Of a stretch of DNA of 26,088 bases, positions 7,024 through 15,102 are shown piece by piece; within the stretch, counting starts at the first letter, position 1; every line of letters begins with the position of its first letter. Where the stretch lies: assembly GCA_959602875.1 (NCBI GenBank), contig CAUGVQ010000020.1, positions 1 through 26,088 of the forward strand, written 5' to 3'. The notes under the pieces were generated by a model that was not told the origin of the DNA, searched no databases, and saw only the letters and a program-made list of their open reading frames with translations. Origin of the DNA: an uncultured Collinsella sp. GTDB lineage: Bacteria > Actinomycetota > Coriobacteriia > Coriobacteriales > Coriobacteriaceae. The position numbers and the translations under genes were made by a program.

Positions 7024-7283
7024 GGTGCACCTATCCTGCAATCTTTGAGAAGAATGAGTTGGGTGGTTATAGCATCCACTTTCCCGATCTTTCCGAGTGC
7101 TACACCGATGGCGATCCGTTTGAGGATGCTATCGAGATGGCCTCGGAGGCCATGGAGCTCGTCGTGGAGTCATATGTGGATAACGGAAGGCCCCTTCCGC
7201 TGCCTTCCCTGGACTGCAATCCGCCCGAGGGCAAGCGGCTCGTGTATATCACGTCTATCTGCGCAGCGTCAGGGACCGCCTGA
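7020..7283 (+). CDS. HicB-family antitoxin
   Basis: The 87-residue protein opens with YPAIFEKNELGGYSIHFPDL, then SECYTDGDPFEDAIEMASEAMEL, the standard HicB_like partially degraded RNase-H-fold domain that masks HicA. The start ATG 7020 overlaps the stop of the hicA remnant (ATGA), and GAAGGGAAA lies just upstream. Only a short tail follows the core domain (to SICAASGTA); a DNA-binding C-terminal domain found in many HicB proteins is absent. In the absence of an intact toxin it is an orphan antitoxin, possibly protective against HicA encoded elsewhere. Confidence 0.85.
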   Translation: MRCTYPAIFEKNELGGYSIHFPDLSECYTDGDPFEDAIEMASEAMELVVESYVDNGRPLPLPSLDCNPPEGKRLVYITSICAASGTA

Positions 7284-7325
7284 ACAACCCCGTTCCTCCC
7301 GGACGTCCTGCGGCTTAAGGCGTGG

Positions 7326-8066
7326 TTACATCGTGCCGCGCAAGGTGTTCTTGATGATGCCAAAGCACTCGCGCAGCAAGTTATTGGGGAGATACCACGC
7401 GATGGAGTGGGCGGATACGCCCCAAGCATGAGCAACGCCCGCCGTTGCCGCGATGCGCATGGCGCGGTACACGTGGAAGTTGTTGGTGACAATGCCCACG
7501 CGATCATGCGCGGCGTCGAAGAAACGCTGCGCGAAGCGGATGTTCTCCGCCGTTGTGGTCGAGCGGTCCTCGCGTGAGATGCGGTCCGGAGCAATGCCGC
7601 GCTCCTCTAACCAATGCGCCATGCATGCCGCCTCGCTTATGGGTTCGTTCGACCCTTTGCCGCCGCAGACAATCGCGCGCGTCGACGGGTTTTCGGCGAG
7701 ATAGGCCAAAGCGGCTTCGAGTCGGTTGCGGAGCACTACAGAGGGGCTGCCATTGGGCCGCACCTGAGCGCCGAGCACCAGCAGGTAGTCGAGACCGGTA
7801 GGGGGAGTGGCAGATGTTGCCCTCATGATACGGACGCTCATGCAGAGAAAGGCGAGGACGACGACGGCGAGCAAGATGAAAGCAGCCAGGCAAAAACCGC
7901 CTGCAAGAGGGCTTGCGGGCAAAAGGGTTTGCGCAATGCCCGGGACAAGGCAAAAGGCGGCTATAACGTACCAGATGGAATAAAACGAGGTGCCTGAGTT
8001 CACCAGCATGATAGATGCGCCGTAGGCGGCGCTCACGATGCCAAGTACGATGAGGAGTACTGCCAT
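7326..8066 (-). CDS. YdcF/SanA-like DUF218 membrane protein
   Basis: The 246-residue protein has about four N-terminal hydrophobic segments (roughly residues 1-25, 30-50, 55-80) and then a DUF218 domain. The domain shows DYLLVLGAQVRPNGSPS near residue 95, RAIVCGGKGSNEPISEA near residue 132, EDRSTTTAENIRFA near residue 165 and VTNNFHVYRAM near residue 190. DUF218 proteins (YdcF, SanA, ElyC) are linked to envelope integrity and cell-wall metabolism, but the chemistry is unsettled. The domain is probably on the outer face of the membrane. Start ATG 8066 has GAAGGTG ahead. It is divergent from the MFS gene. Confidence 0.85.
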   Translation of the reverse strand: MAVLLIVLGIVSAAYGASIMLVNSGTSFYSIWYVIAAFCLVPGIAQTLLPASPLAGGFCLAAFILLAVVVLAFLCMSVRIMRATSATPPTGLDYLLVLGAQVRPNGSPSVVLRNRLEAALAYLAENPSTRAIVCGGKGSNEPISEAACMAHWLEERGIAPDRISREDRSTTTAENIRFAQRFFDAAHDRVGIVTNNFHVYRAMRIAATAGVAHAWGVSAHSIAWYLPNNLLRECFGIIKNTLRGTM

Positions 8067-8128
8067 GGCACCTTCTTTCTGGGCGGGGTTTACCGGGCGC
8101 GTTGAATCGCCCTCTGCATCAAAACATA

Positions 8129-8160
8129 TCAGAACAGTACGTGCGGTATCACGTTTCTGA
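8129..8160. promoter_or_regulatory. Interrupted inverted repeat in the divergent ydcF-like/MFS intergenic region
   Basis: TCAGAA (8129-8134) and ACGTG (8139-8143) pair with CACGT (8150-8154) and TTCTGA (8155-8160). It sits midway between two divergent genes and may be a shared operator or an RNA hairpin. Confidence 0.35.
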
Positions 8161-8189
8161 CAACCTTGTATCAGGATTGCGTTTCCAAC

Positions 8190-8218
8190 TTGTTCGAACA
8201 GCTTGAACGAGATACCCT
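8190..8218 (+). promoter_or_regulatory. Promoter and overlapping palindrome for the MFS gene
   Basis: TTGTTC (8190-8195) and TACCCT (8213-8218) are separated by 17 bases, a correct -35/-10 geometry with a modest -10. A perfect 10-bp palindrome TGTTCGAACA (8191-8200) overlaps the -35, and a further GAAC half-site follows at 8205. A repressor site is likely by position. Confidence 0.4.
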
Positions 8219-8271
8219 AGCAGGCGTGTTCGGCACGGGCCGCGTTAGTTTCACCCACTTAGAGGAGACAC

Positions 8272-9459
8272 ATGCCTGCAGGACTTCTGCCAATCATATA
8301 CCTTGCGTTCATCAGTCTCGGCTTGCCCGATTCCGCTATCGGATCCGCTTGGCCCACCATGGCACCCGACCTCGGTGCGGGTGTGTCCTGGGTCGGTGCC
8401 GTCACCATGATCATCTCGGCGGGCACTATTGTCTCGAGTCTCATGTCGGTGCGCGTGGTCGATCGGTTCGGGACGGGCAAGGTGACTCTGGTGAGCGTGC
8501 TTCTCACGGCGCTCGCGCTCGTGGGCTTCTCGGTGTCCGACGCGTTTTGGCAGCTCTGCCTTATTGCGATTCCCTATGGTCTTGGCGCCGGCGCGGTCGA
8601 CGCGGCGCTCAATGCATACGTGGCGGTTCATTATGAGTCGCAACACATGAGCTGGCTCCATTGTATGTGGGGCGTGGGCGCAAGCGGCGGCCCCATGATC
8701 ATGGCGCAGTGCATCTCGGGAGGGTCCTGGTCGCTCGGCTTCTTCGTGCTCGGTGGCATTCAGCTCGCCATCTGCGCGGTGCTCACGCTGTCGCTTCCGC
8801 TCTGGCGCGAGAAGAAGCTGCCCAAGCCCGCTGAGGAGGGGAGCGCCTCTCAGGACGCGTCCGCGCACATCTCCCGGCGCGACCTCCTGCGTCGCGACGG
8901 CGTGCTTGCCGTCCTCATCTGCTTTTTCTGCTATTGCGCGCTCGAGGGCACGTGTGGCAACTGGGCGGCGACCTACTGCAACCTCGCCCGCGACATCGAC
9001 GCCGGTACGGCAGCTAGTTGGGCCTCCCTTTTCTACATCGGCATCACGGTGGGGCGCTTGCTCAGCGGCTTCATTTCCCTCAAAGTCTCCGACCACAACA
9101 TGATCCGCTTGGGTCAGGCGATCGTTGCCCTCGGTGTGCTTGCAGTGCTGTTTCCGCTGAGCAACGCCATGGTGCTCGCCGGTCTTGTTCTGGTCGGCCT
9201 CGGCTGCGCGCCCATCTACCCGTCAATCATCCATGCCACGCCGGCGCGCTTTGGCGATGACGTCGCGCTTGAGCTCACGGGCATGCAGATGGCCTTTGCC
9301 TACGTGGGTTCGCTCGCCATGTCGCCACTCTTTGGCGTGATCGCCGAGAATATCACCATTGAACTCTACCCGGTGTACCTGGCTGCGCTTCTCATTGTGA
9401 TGGTCATTGCGGCAGAGAAGCTCAACGCCGTCATGCGCCGCCGGAACGCAGCGGTATAA
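8272..9459 (+). CDS. Major facilitator superfamily transporter
   Basis: The 395-residue protein is hydrophobic throughout with about 12 membrane segments and a polar central loop near residues 180-210, the usual MFS layout. The start LPIIYLAFISLGLPDSAIGSAWP, the loop-2/3 VRVVDRFGTGKV and the WLHCMWGVGASGGP segment near residue 128 resemble the FucP/YbjJ-like branch, which includes sugar transporters, but the substrate cannot be told. Start ATG 8272 follows AGAGGAGACAC. The downstream acetyltransferase begins 11 bases after its stop, so they form an operon; a sugar or glycoside substrate that becomes acetylated is a reasonable inference. Confidence 0.88.
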   Translation: MPAGLLPIIYLAFISLGLPDSAIGSAWPTMAPDLGAGVSWVGAVTMIISAGTIVSSLMSVRVVDRFGTGKVTLVSVLLTALALVGFSVSDAFWQLCLIAIPYGLGAGAVDAALNAYVAVHYESQHMSWLHCMWGVGASGGPMIMAQCISGGSWSLGFFVLGGIQLAICAVLTLSLPLWREKKLPKPAEEGSASQDASAHISRRDLLRRDGVLAVLICFFCYCALEGTCGNWAATYCNLARDIDAGTAASWASLFYIGITVGRLLSGFISLKVSDHNMIRLGQAIVALGVLAVLFPLSNAMVLAGLVLVGLGCAPIYPSIIHATPARFGDDVALELTGMQMAFAYVGSLAMSPLFGVIAENITIELYPVYLAALLIVMVIAAEKLNAVMRRRNAAV

Positions 9460-9470
9460 GGGAGGTCGCG

Positions 9471-10055
<585 letters not shown>

Positions 10056-10061
10056 GCAGGC

Positions 10062-10748
10062 TTAGTTGGCGATGCGTGCGTCGATGCGGTAGTGCCCAAC
10101 AATATCGTCCGCCCGCCTTGCGAGGCCGTCGTCCTCATACGCGAGCTGGAAGGGTCCCTCGTGATGGATGAGGTAGGGGATGCCGTCTGAGTTGCGCCTG
10201 TTGGAGACGATGCCCACGTGGTCGCTGAATACCGCGATATCGCCGCCCTGCCATGCGGCAAGATCTTCGAAGTCGCAGGTAAGTGATGCTGCGTTCCGCT
10301 CGAAAAACGTGTGCTGGTTGATGACACGCCTAAAGTCGATGGCGGGGTCGGGCGCGGCGATACCGTACGCCTCCGGGTCGTGTGCGATGTCGCGCGCCAT
10401 AAGGTCTTTGAGGCCGTAACCCGCCGTAAGAAGGGCTTGCGCCACGACGTCGGTGCAGACGCCGCGGCCGTCATTGGGGTGGCCCGCTGCGTAATAGGCG
10501 CTTCGGTAACAGGGTCGCGTCTCTACGTAGGCGCGTGCACCCTCGAGGATATCGGTTTGGTCATCGATACCGTCTCCGTCTGCGTCGGTTGAGGCGGTGT
10601 AGCACGGGATGGTTCCCTCAGACGCATCATCGGGCCGCGCGGCAGACGTGATGCAGAGGTTGCCCGTGGCGACGAGGGCGACGGCTCCCCCCAAGAAGAG
10701 CACGGCGACGAGTGCGCAGGTAAAGGCTATAAGGCGGCGACGATCCAT
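10062..10748 (-). CDS. DUF1287 exported protein
   Basis: The 228-residue protein has an N-terminal membrane anchor or signal (about residues 5-29) and a DUF1287 domain typical of E. coli YijF. Key stretches are DILEGARAYVETRPCYRSAYYAAGHP (split here by position, residues 66-91), GRGVCTDVVAQAL near residue 95 with a conserved Cys, and GDIAVFSDHVGIVS to IHHEGP near residues 170-195 with conserved His. The Cys-His arrangement suggests an NlpC/P60-like papain fold, but activity is unproven. Ahead of the domain is DADGDGIDDQTD (about 55-66), which resembles a thrombospondin-type calcium loop. It is predicted outside the cytoplasm. Start ATG 10748; TATACC on the minus strand (10775-10770) is a possible -10. 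Confidence 0.85.
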   Translation of the reverse strand: MDRRRLIAFTCALVAVLFLGGAVALVATGNLCITSAARPDDASEGTIPCYTASTDADGDGIDDQTDILEGARAYVETRPCYRSAYYAAGHPNDGRGVCTDVVAQALLTAGYGLKDLMARDIAHDPEAYGIAAPDPAIDFRRVINQHTFFERNAASLTCDFEDLAAWQGGDIAVFSDHVGIVSNRRNSDGIPYLIHHEGPFQLAYEDDGLARRADDIVGHYRIDARIAN

Positions 10749-10880
10749 GGGTCTCCAACGTGAGCGGGCGGTATACTCGGCTTCTACCCATTCTCTTCAG
10801 CGGGGTATTGGCGGCATCACCGTCACTCCTGCCCGTCTCCACACTTTGGGATTGTGAGGCAGCGGCAGCGCAAAATCGCG

Positions 10881-10886
10881 TATACT
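10881..10886 (+). promoter_or_regulatory. -10 box of the tRNA pair
   Basis: TATACT lies 15 bases before the tRNA-Pro 5' end, the right distance for a short precursor leader. A clear -35 is not seen. Confidence 0.45.
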
Positions 10887-10901
10887 ATCGCTTCAGGACG
10901 T

Positions 10902-10978
10902 CGGGACGTGGCGCAGTTTGGTAGCGCGCCTGCTTTGGGAGCAGGATGTCGCAGGTTCAAATCCTGTCGTCCCGACCA
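10902..10978 (+). tRNA. tRNA-Pro (anticodon UGG)
   Basis: The cloverleaf is complete. The acceptor CGGGACG pairs with CGTCCCG, the anticodon stem CCTGC/GCAGG holds loop TTTGGGA with anticodon TGG at its centre, and the T-arm carries GGTTCAAATCC. CCA is encoded (10976-10978). It reads CCA and, by wobble, other proline codons. Confidence 0.96.
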
Positions 10979-10983
10979 TATAT

Positions 10984-11057
10984 GCGGGCGTAGTTCATCG
11001 GTAGAACCTCAGCCTTCCAAGCTGATGAGGCGGGTTCGACTCCCGTCGCCCGCTCCA
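10984..11057 (+). tRNA. tRNA-Gly (anticodon UCC)
   Basis: The acceptor GCGGGCG pairs with CGCCCGC, the anticodon stem TCAGC/GCTGA holds loop CTTCCAA with anticodon TCC, and the T-arm carries GGTTCGACTCC. CCA is encoded (11055-11057). It follows tRNA-Pro after 5 bases, so both come from one precursor. Confidence 0.96.
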
Positions 11058-11065
11058 GACAAATC

Positions 11066-11106
11066 GCAGGTCAGGCTCGTAATGTGCCTGGCCTGCTTTC
11101 TTTTTT
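11066..11106 (+). terminator. Intrinsic terminator of the tRNA operon
   Basis: GCAGGTCAGGC (11066-11076) pairs with GCCTGGCCTGC (11086-11096) with one T-G wobble, and is followed by TTTCTTTTTT. A strong rho-independent terminator. Confidence 0.92.
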
Positions 11107-11319
11107 GCGCCACGGGTGCGCCACATGCGCGCCAAGGAGGGCGAGACACGCCCTGTCGCGGTTTCTTCTCTACTTCCACAAGCGTTCATGACGCTGATGC
11201 CATTAGTTATTACATTCTTCTACCGCTCGCCGACGCACGGACGTTTCATACGGCGCCGCCCCCGTACCATAAGTGCATCTGCCTCATTGTGGGTGGCTGA
11301 TGGATGGAAGGAGAGATTC

Positions 11320-12036
11320 ATGAAGATTGTTCGCGCACTCGTTCCGGCGCTGTGCCTGTCTGCAGCGCTTCTTACGGGCTGCAGCCAGCAGGGTCCGTCC
11401 GCCGGCTCCGCTCCGGCGCAAGGCTCCGCGCCTGCCGCGTCTGAGGAGAAGGCGCCCGAGCCCGTTATGTCTAATTGGACAGAGACCTCGTTTTACGAGC
11501 GCCCCGTGACGGATATCGCCGCAGACCTCGAGCTGCTTGGCTTTGAGATGGAGGCTGACGAGAACTTCGTTGAGGAGGAGTCGGGTTACTCTTACTATAT
11601 CGCCGGTTTTACGGGGGCCCCTTCGGACATCCCAGTTCCCGACGTTGCGGATACCGTCTTTGTCCAGCTTACGGTTGAGTATGCTCAATTTGCCGAGGGG
11701 GCGGAGGAGCAAAACCTCTCCTCGCTTGCGGAGGGCACCACGCCCACATCCTGCTGCCTCGACTTCTACCATGCAGATGCAGATCCGTCCGAATACGAGG
11801 GCATTGCTCAGCAGGCAATTGACGCGCTTGGTCTGGAGCCCATGACGAGCTCGAGCACAGAGCCCTCGCCCTTTGATGAGACGAGGATGCTCGGTAACTA
11901 CGCAGGCCCCACTACGTTCTTGGGCAACGATACCGAATACCTCATCATGATTACGAAGCAAAACAGCGACTCGCTTCCCGATCCGGAAAAGCCGCTCTAC
12001 GTAAGCGTTAACCTGTTCTGGGCGCTTAGTGAGTAG
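11320..12036 (+). CDS. Putative lipoprotein, function unknown
   Basis: The 238-residue protein starts with a Sec lipoprotein signal (KIVRALVPALCLSAALLTGC, Cys near residue 21) and a Ser/Ala/Pro/Gln/Glu-rich linker to about residue 48, then an acidic globular region. I do not recognise the family. Visible features are an internal YIAGFTGAP, a TSCCLDFYHAD stretch with adjacent cysteines near residue 145 and a C-terminal LYVSVNLFWALSE. ATG 11320 is chosen over in-frame upstream starts because AGGAGAGATTC precedes it and the signal peptide begins there. It is monocistronic, between two strong terminators. The 210 bases before it hold no gene, only a short GGGCG/CGCCC hairpin near 11140. Confidence 0.82.
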   Translation: MKIVRALVPALCLSAALLTGCSQQGPSAGSAPAQGSAPAASEEKAPEPVMSNWTETSFYERPVTDIAADLELLGFEMEADENFVEEESGYSYYIAGFTGAPSDIPVPDVADTVFVQLTVEYAQFAEGAEEQNLSSLAEGTTPTSCCLDFYHADADPSEYEGIAQQAIDALGLEPMTSSSTEPSPFDETRMLGNYAGPTTFLGNDTEYLIMITKQNSDSLPDPEKPLYVSVNLFWALSE

Positions 12037-12061
12037 CCGCTTGCCGTATAAGAAGACACTG

Positions 12062-12099
12062 CAGGCCAGACGACGGGATCGTCTGGCCTGTCGTTTTTT
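12062..12099 (+). terminator. Intrinsic terminator of the lipoprotein gene
   Basis: Twelve perfect base pairs (12062-12073 with 12079-12090, arm CAGGCCAGACGA) around loop CGGGA are followed by TCGTTTTTT. It may also slow transcription from the convergent rhamnosidase gene. Confidence 0.94.
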
Positions 12100-12128
12100 A
12101 TATCGAGTGTGGGCAGCACCACCTGTAA

Positions 12129-12163
12129 TTGGCGCTCGTCGTCGTGTTATTGTCGTGCGCCAA
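12129..12163 (-). terminator. Weak hairpin after the rhamnosidase gene
   Basis: TTGGCGC (12129-12135) and GCGCCAA (12157-12163) are complementary across a 21-base loop, 11 bases past the rhamnosidase stop. There is no T-run on the minus strand, so termination is only possible, not shown. Confidence 0.25.
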
Positions 12164-12173
12164 CAAATGCATG

Positions 12174-14927
12174 TTATTCATTGAGTGACACGACATACGC
12201 GTGGTGGCCGCTTGTCACCTCCGCCGCGTTGCAGCCGGGCAGAACAACTTCGGCTTGTGCATTGCATGGAATGTCGACAGCGACAAACGCTTCGCCACCC
12301 ACTATTTCCCATCTGACGTGGACCATTCCGTGCGGCGTATCTATGGTCGCCTCCACGTGCGTGAGTCCGCAGGCGAGGTCCGGTTCGATGCGCATGCGCT
12401 TCCAAGCGGGCTCCGTAGCCGTGATGCCGACAAGGCGGCGGAACATCCAATCGGCGACACAGCCGAAGGCGTAGTGATTGAAGCTGTAACTGCTCACGGT
12501 GCCGTCCTCGTCGATGGCGCCCCAGCTCTCCCACATGGTGGTTGCACCGTGCTCGACCTCGTAGAGCCAGCTTGGGCAACCGGTTTGCATGAGCAGACGG
12601 TGAGCGGCATCCGCGTGCCCGTTGTCGCAGAGCACGTCCATGAGGAAGGGAACGCTCAAAAATCCGGTGTCAAGCCGCCAGTCGTTTGCCTCGATCATGC
12701 GCACCAGCCGTTCCACCATGGCGGGGCGCAGCTCGTCGGTCACAAGCCCCAGCTCGAGTGCGATGACGTAGATTCCCTGGAAATCTGCATCAAACGAGCC
12801 GTCTTCGTGCAGGTATTCCGTGATAAACGCATCTCGCACGGTTTCATAGAGTGCCTGGTAGCGCTTCTCATCTTCCGTCTGCCCGAGCGCACGTGCAACT
12901 TCTGCCATCTCACGCGCGGTGAAAGCGAAAAACGCCGGTCCGACAATACCCATCGTCTCCTCTGCCGTGCGATTCATGGCGAAGGCATCGGGGTTGCCGA
13001 TTACGATGCTCGGGATGAGCCAATCCCCAAAGTGATAGTCCGTGTTCCATAGGTAGCGATCGCGCTCTTGTCGCTCGCGCGGCCACGCTTCGTACCCGTC
13101 TGGGTGGCAAGTGGCTGCACGGTGTTCGATATAGGAGAGCCAGCGTTGCATAGCGGGGTAGTTCTCCTCAAGTGCGCGGCGGTCCCCGTAGGCGCGCCAG
13201 AGGGCAAGCGGCACCATCACTACGGCGTCGCCCCAACCGGAACTCGTATGGCTACCTAGGCTTTCGCTTAAGAACTGACGATACGCCGTAAGGTAGGGGA
13301 CGATTATGGGGACGGCGCCGGAGGGAAGCTGCTCCGCGCGAAGGCTCCGCATCCACGAGCGTAAGTGCGCATCGGCGCTGGAAAGCATGGTCATAGTTGG
13401 TGCGTAGACCATGATGTCGCCTGTCCATCCTGCCTTTTCACGACTTGGACAATCCGTAGGGATGGAGACGGTGTTGCCGCGTTGACTCCAGCGGATGTTC
13501 TTGACGAGCTGATTCAGGCGCGCGTCGCTCGTGGTGAGCGCAGCCCGATCGGCAAGGTCACTCGCATACACGACGACCTTGAAATTGTCGAGTGCGGGCA
13601 TCCCCGGCCAGCCGGTGATGCGCACGTAGCGGAAGCCATGGTAGGTGAAACGCGGGCACCACGTCTGGTGCCCCGCACGTGTGGTGTAGAAATCGGTCTG
13701 GTCCTTATTGGTGTTGAGGATGTTGTTAAAGAAATTGCCGTCCGCATCAAGTACTTCGGTATGCTCGAGTGCAATGCGTGCGCCAGCGGGGGCGTCGAGC
13801 GTTATCTCGAGCACGCCTGCAACAACCTGGCCTGCGTCTAAAATGAGGTCGCCGTTGGGCGCGGTAAAGATGCGTTCGGGGGCAAAACGGGCAATCGGTC
13901 GGACAGGTTCAAGATCCTGTCCGATAAGAGCAGGGCTGTCTGCGGGGTTGACAGTGCGCACCGGTGTCCAATCGGCGTCATCGAATCCCGGCTCATCCCA
14001 GCCAAGCTTCTCGAACCGTGCATCTGCCTCCTCGCCGACGAAGAGATCGGCATGGCGGATTGGTCCCTCGTGGGAGACGCCGCGCTCGGCAGTCACCACC
14101 TCGCGCGTACCGTCCGCGTAGGTGAGCTCGAGGTCAAGCAGGAGCTGTAGCGTATTGCCGTACTGACACGAATCTCCCGTCGTGCCCACGCGGCCCGCCC
14201 ACCAGCCGTCAGCGAGAACGATGCCGAGGGCGTTGTCGCCCGCGTTAAGCAGGTCGGTCACATCGTAGGTCTGATAGAGAAGGATCTTATGGTAGGGGGT
14301 GTGTTCAGGTGCGAATACGCGTTCATCGGGGCGCTTGCCGTTGACGGTGAGCTCGTAGGTGCCGTGTGCCGTTGCGTATACGCGCGCCCGGGAGACGGGT
14401 GTCTTCGCGCTAAAAGGGATGCGCACATATTGCGCAGGACGAAACTCTTGATAGTCGCGTGTGAGGGGGTCAAGAGCTGCCTCAGCGGAAGCGGCGGTTG
14501 GATCGGCATGCGCGTCACCTGCCTCCTCGATGCTCGAGGGTGTGGGTTCCTGAATGGGCTCGACCCAGGGACTTGCGAACGCACGGCCCATGCGCCCCGT
14601 TTCAAAGATGCTCTTGGAGTCAGCTGTATTGCCGTGGTTGTCACATGAGGTTACTTCGACTGTGTAGCGGGTCTGGGGTTCTGTCTCAAAGCCGGGTACG
14701 ACAACTTCAATCGAGCGGTCGCTGGCAACGTTGCCCGTGTCGGCGACGAGGGAGCGCGATCCTGGATTCTCGCGGTAGATGCGCACCCGGTAGCTCGTCT
14801 GGAACGTGTCCGGCACGGAGGTTACGAGCTTCCAAGAGAATCGCGGGTGCGCGACATCGATGCCGAGCGGGTGGGTGAGGTACTCTACCGTAAGATCGGT
14901 GAGATGAAGAGTTTTGAGGGTGTGCAT
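12174..14927 (-). CDS. Alpha-L-rhamnosidase, GH78 family
   Basis: The 917-residue enzyme cleaves terminal alpha-L-rhamnose from plant glycosides or polysaccharides. The N-terminal beta-sandwich modules begin LTVEYLTHPLGIDVAHPRFSW; the (alpha/alpha)6 catalytic domain carries PTDCPSREKAGWTGD near residue 490, with the general-acid Glu and flanking Asp residues at the spacing known for Bacillus RhaB, and GATTMWESWG near residue 790 with the second conserved Glu. No signal peptide is present, so it acts in the cytoplasm on imported small rhamnosides. ATG 14927 is preferred to an upstream in-frame start because AAAGGAGAG precedes it and the family N-terminus begins there. It lies behind an AraC regulator on the same strand, its likely controller. 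Confidence 0.94.
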   Translation of the reverse strand: MHTLKTLHLTDLTVEYLTHPLGIDVAHPRFSWKLVTSVPDTFQTSYRVRIYRENPGSRSLVADTGNVASDRSIEVVVPGFETEPQTRYTVEVTSCDNHGNTADSKSIFETGRMGRAFASPWVEPIQEPTPSSIEEAGDAHADPTAASAEAALDPLTRDYQEFRPAQYVRIPFSAKTPVSRARVYATAHGTYELTVNGKRPDERVFAPEHTPYHKILLYQTYDVTDLLNAGDNALGIVLADGWWAGRVGTTGDSCQYGNTLQLLLDLELTYADGTREVVTAERGVSHEGPIRHADLFVGEEADARFEKLGWDEPGFDDADWTPVRTVNPADSPALIGQDLEPVRPIARFAPERIFTAPNGDLILDAGQVVAGVLEITLDAPAGARIALEHTEVLDADGNFFNNILNTNKDQTDFYTTRAGHQTWCPRFTYHGFRYVRITGWPGMPALDNFKVVVYASDLADRAALTTSDARLNQLVKNIRWSQRGNTVSIPTDCPSREKAGWTGDIMVYAPTMTMLSSADAHLRSWMRSLRAEQLPSGAVPIIVPYLTAYRQFLSESLGSHTSSGWGDAVVMVPLALWRAYGDRRALEENYPAMQRWLSYIEHRAATCHPDGYEAWPRERQERDRYLWNTDYHFGDWLIPSIVIGNPDAFAMNRTAEETMGIVGPAFFAFTAREMAEVARALGQTEDEKRYQALYETVRDAFITEYLHEDGSFDADFQGIYVIALELGLVTDELRPAMVERLVRMIEANDWRLDTGFLSVPFLMDVLCDNGHADAAHRLLMQTGCPSWLYEVEHGATTMWESWGAIDEDGTVSSYSFNHYAFGCVADWMFRRLVGITATEPAWKRMRIEPDLACGLTHVEATIDTPHGMVHVRWEIVGGEAFVAVDIPCNAQAEVVLPGCNAAEVTSGHHAYVVSLNE

Positions 14928-15005
14928 GGGCAGCTCTCCTTTCCGGGTAAAACAACGGGCTTGCGGGATGAGAAGAGCATACGGTGCTGTGAGGTTGCCT
15001 ACTAG

Positions 15006-15018
15006 GACATCTGATGTC
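15006..15018. promoter_or_regulatory. Palindrome upstream of the rhamnosidase gene
   Basis: GACATC T GATGTC is a perfect 13-bp dyad about 80 bases upstream of the rhamnosidase ATG, next to a run of seven T. By position it is a candidate regulator site. The whole 14928-15102 gap holds no gene. Confidence 0.35.
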
Positions 15019-15102
15019 AGGTTTTTTTGACGTTTCTTGCATCTATTGGTGTTCGATGATGCGGTGCTACCGCCTTGTTTGTCAGTTTCGGTAAGCGCAT
15101 GT

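Noticed and set aside
10056..10061. Terminator between the acetyltransferase and DUF1287 genes
   Set aside because: The stops are 6 bases apart and no hairpin with a T-run is visible on either strand.
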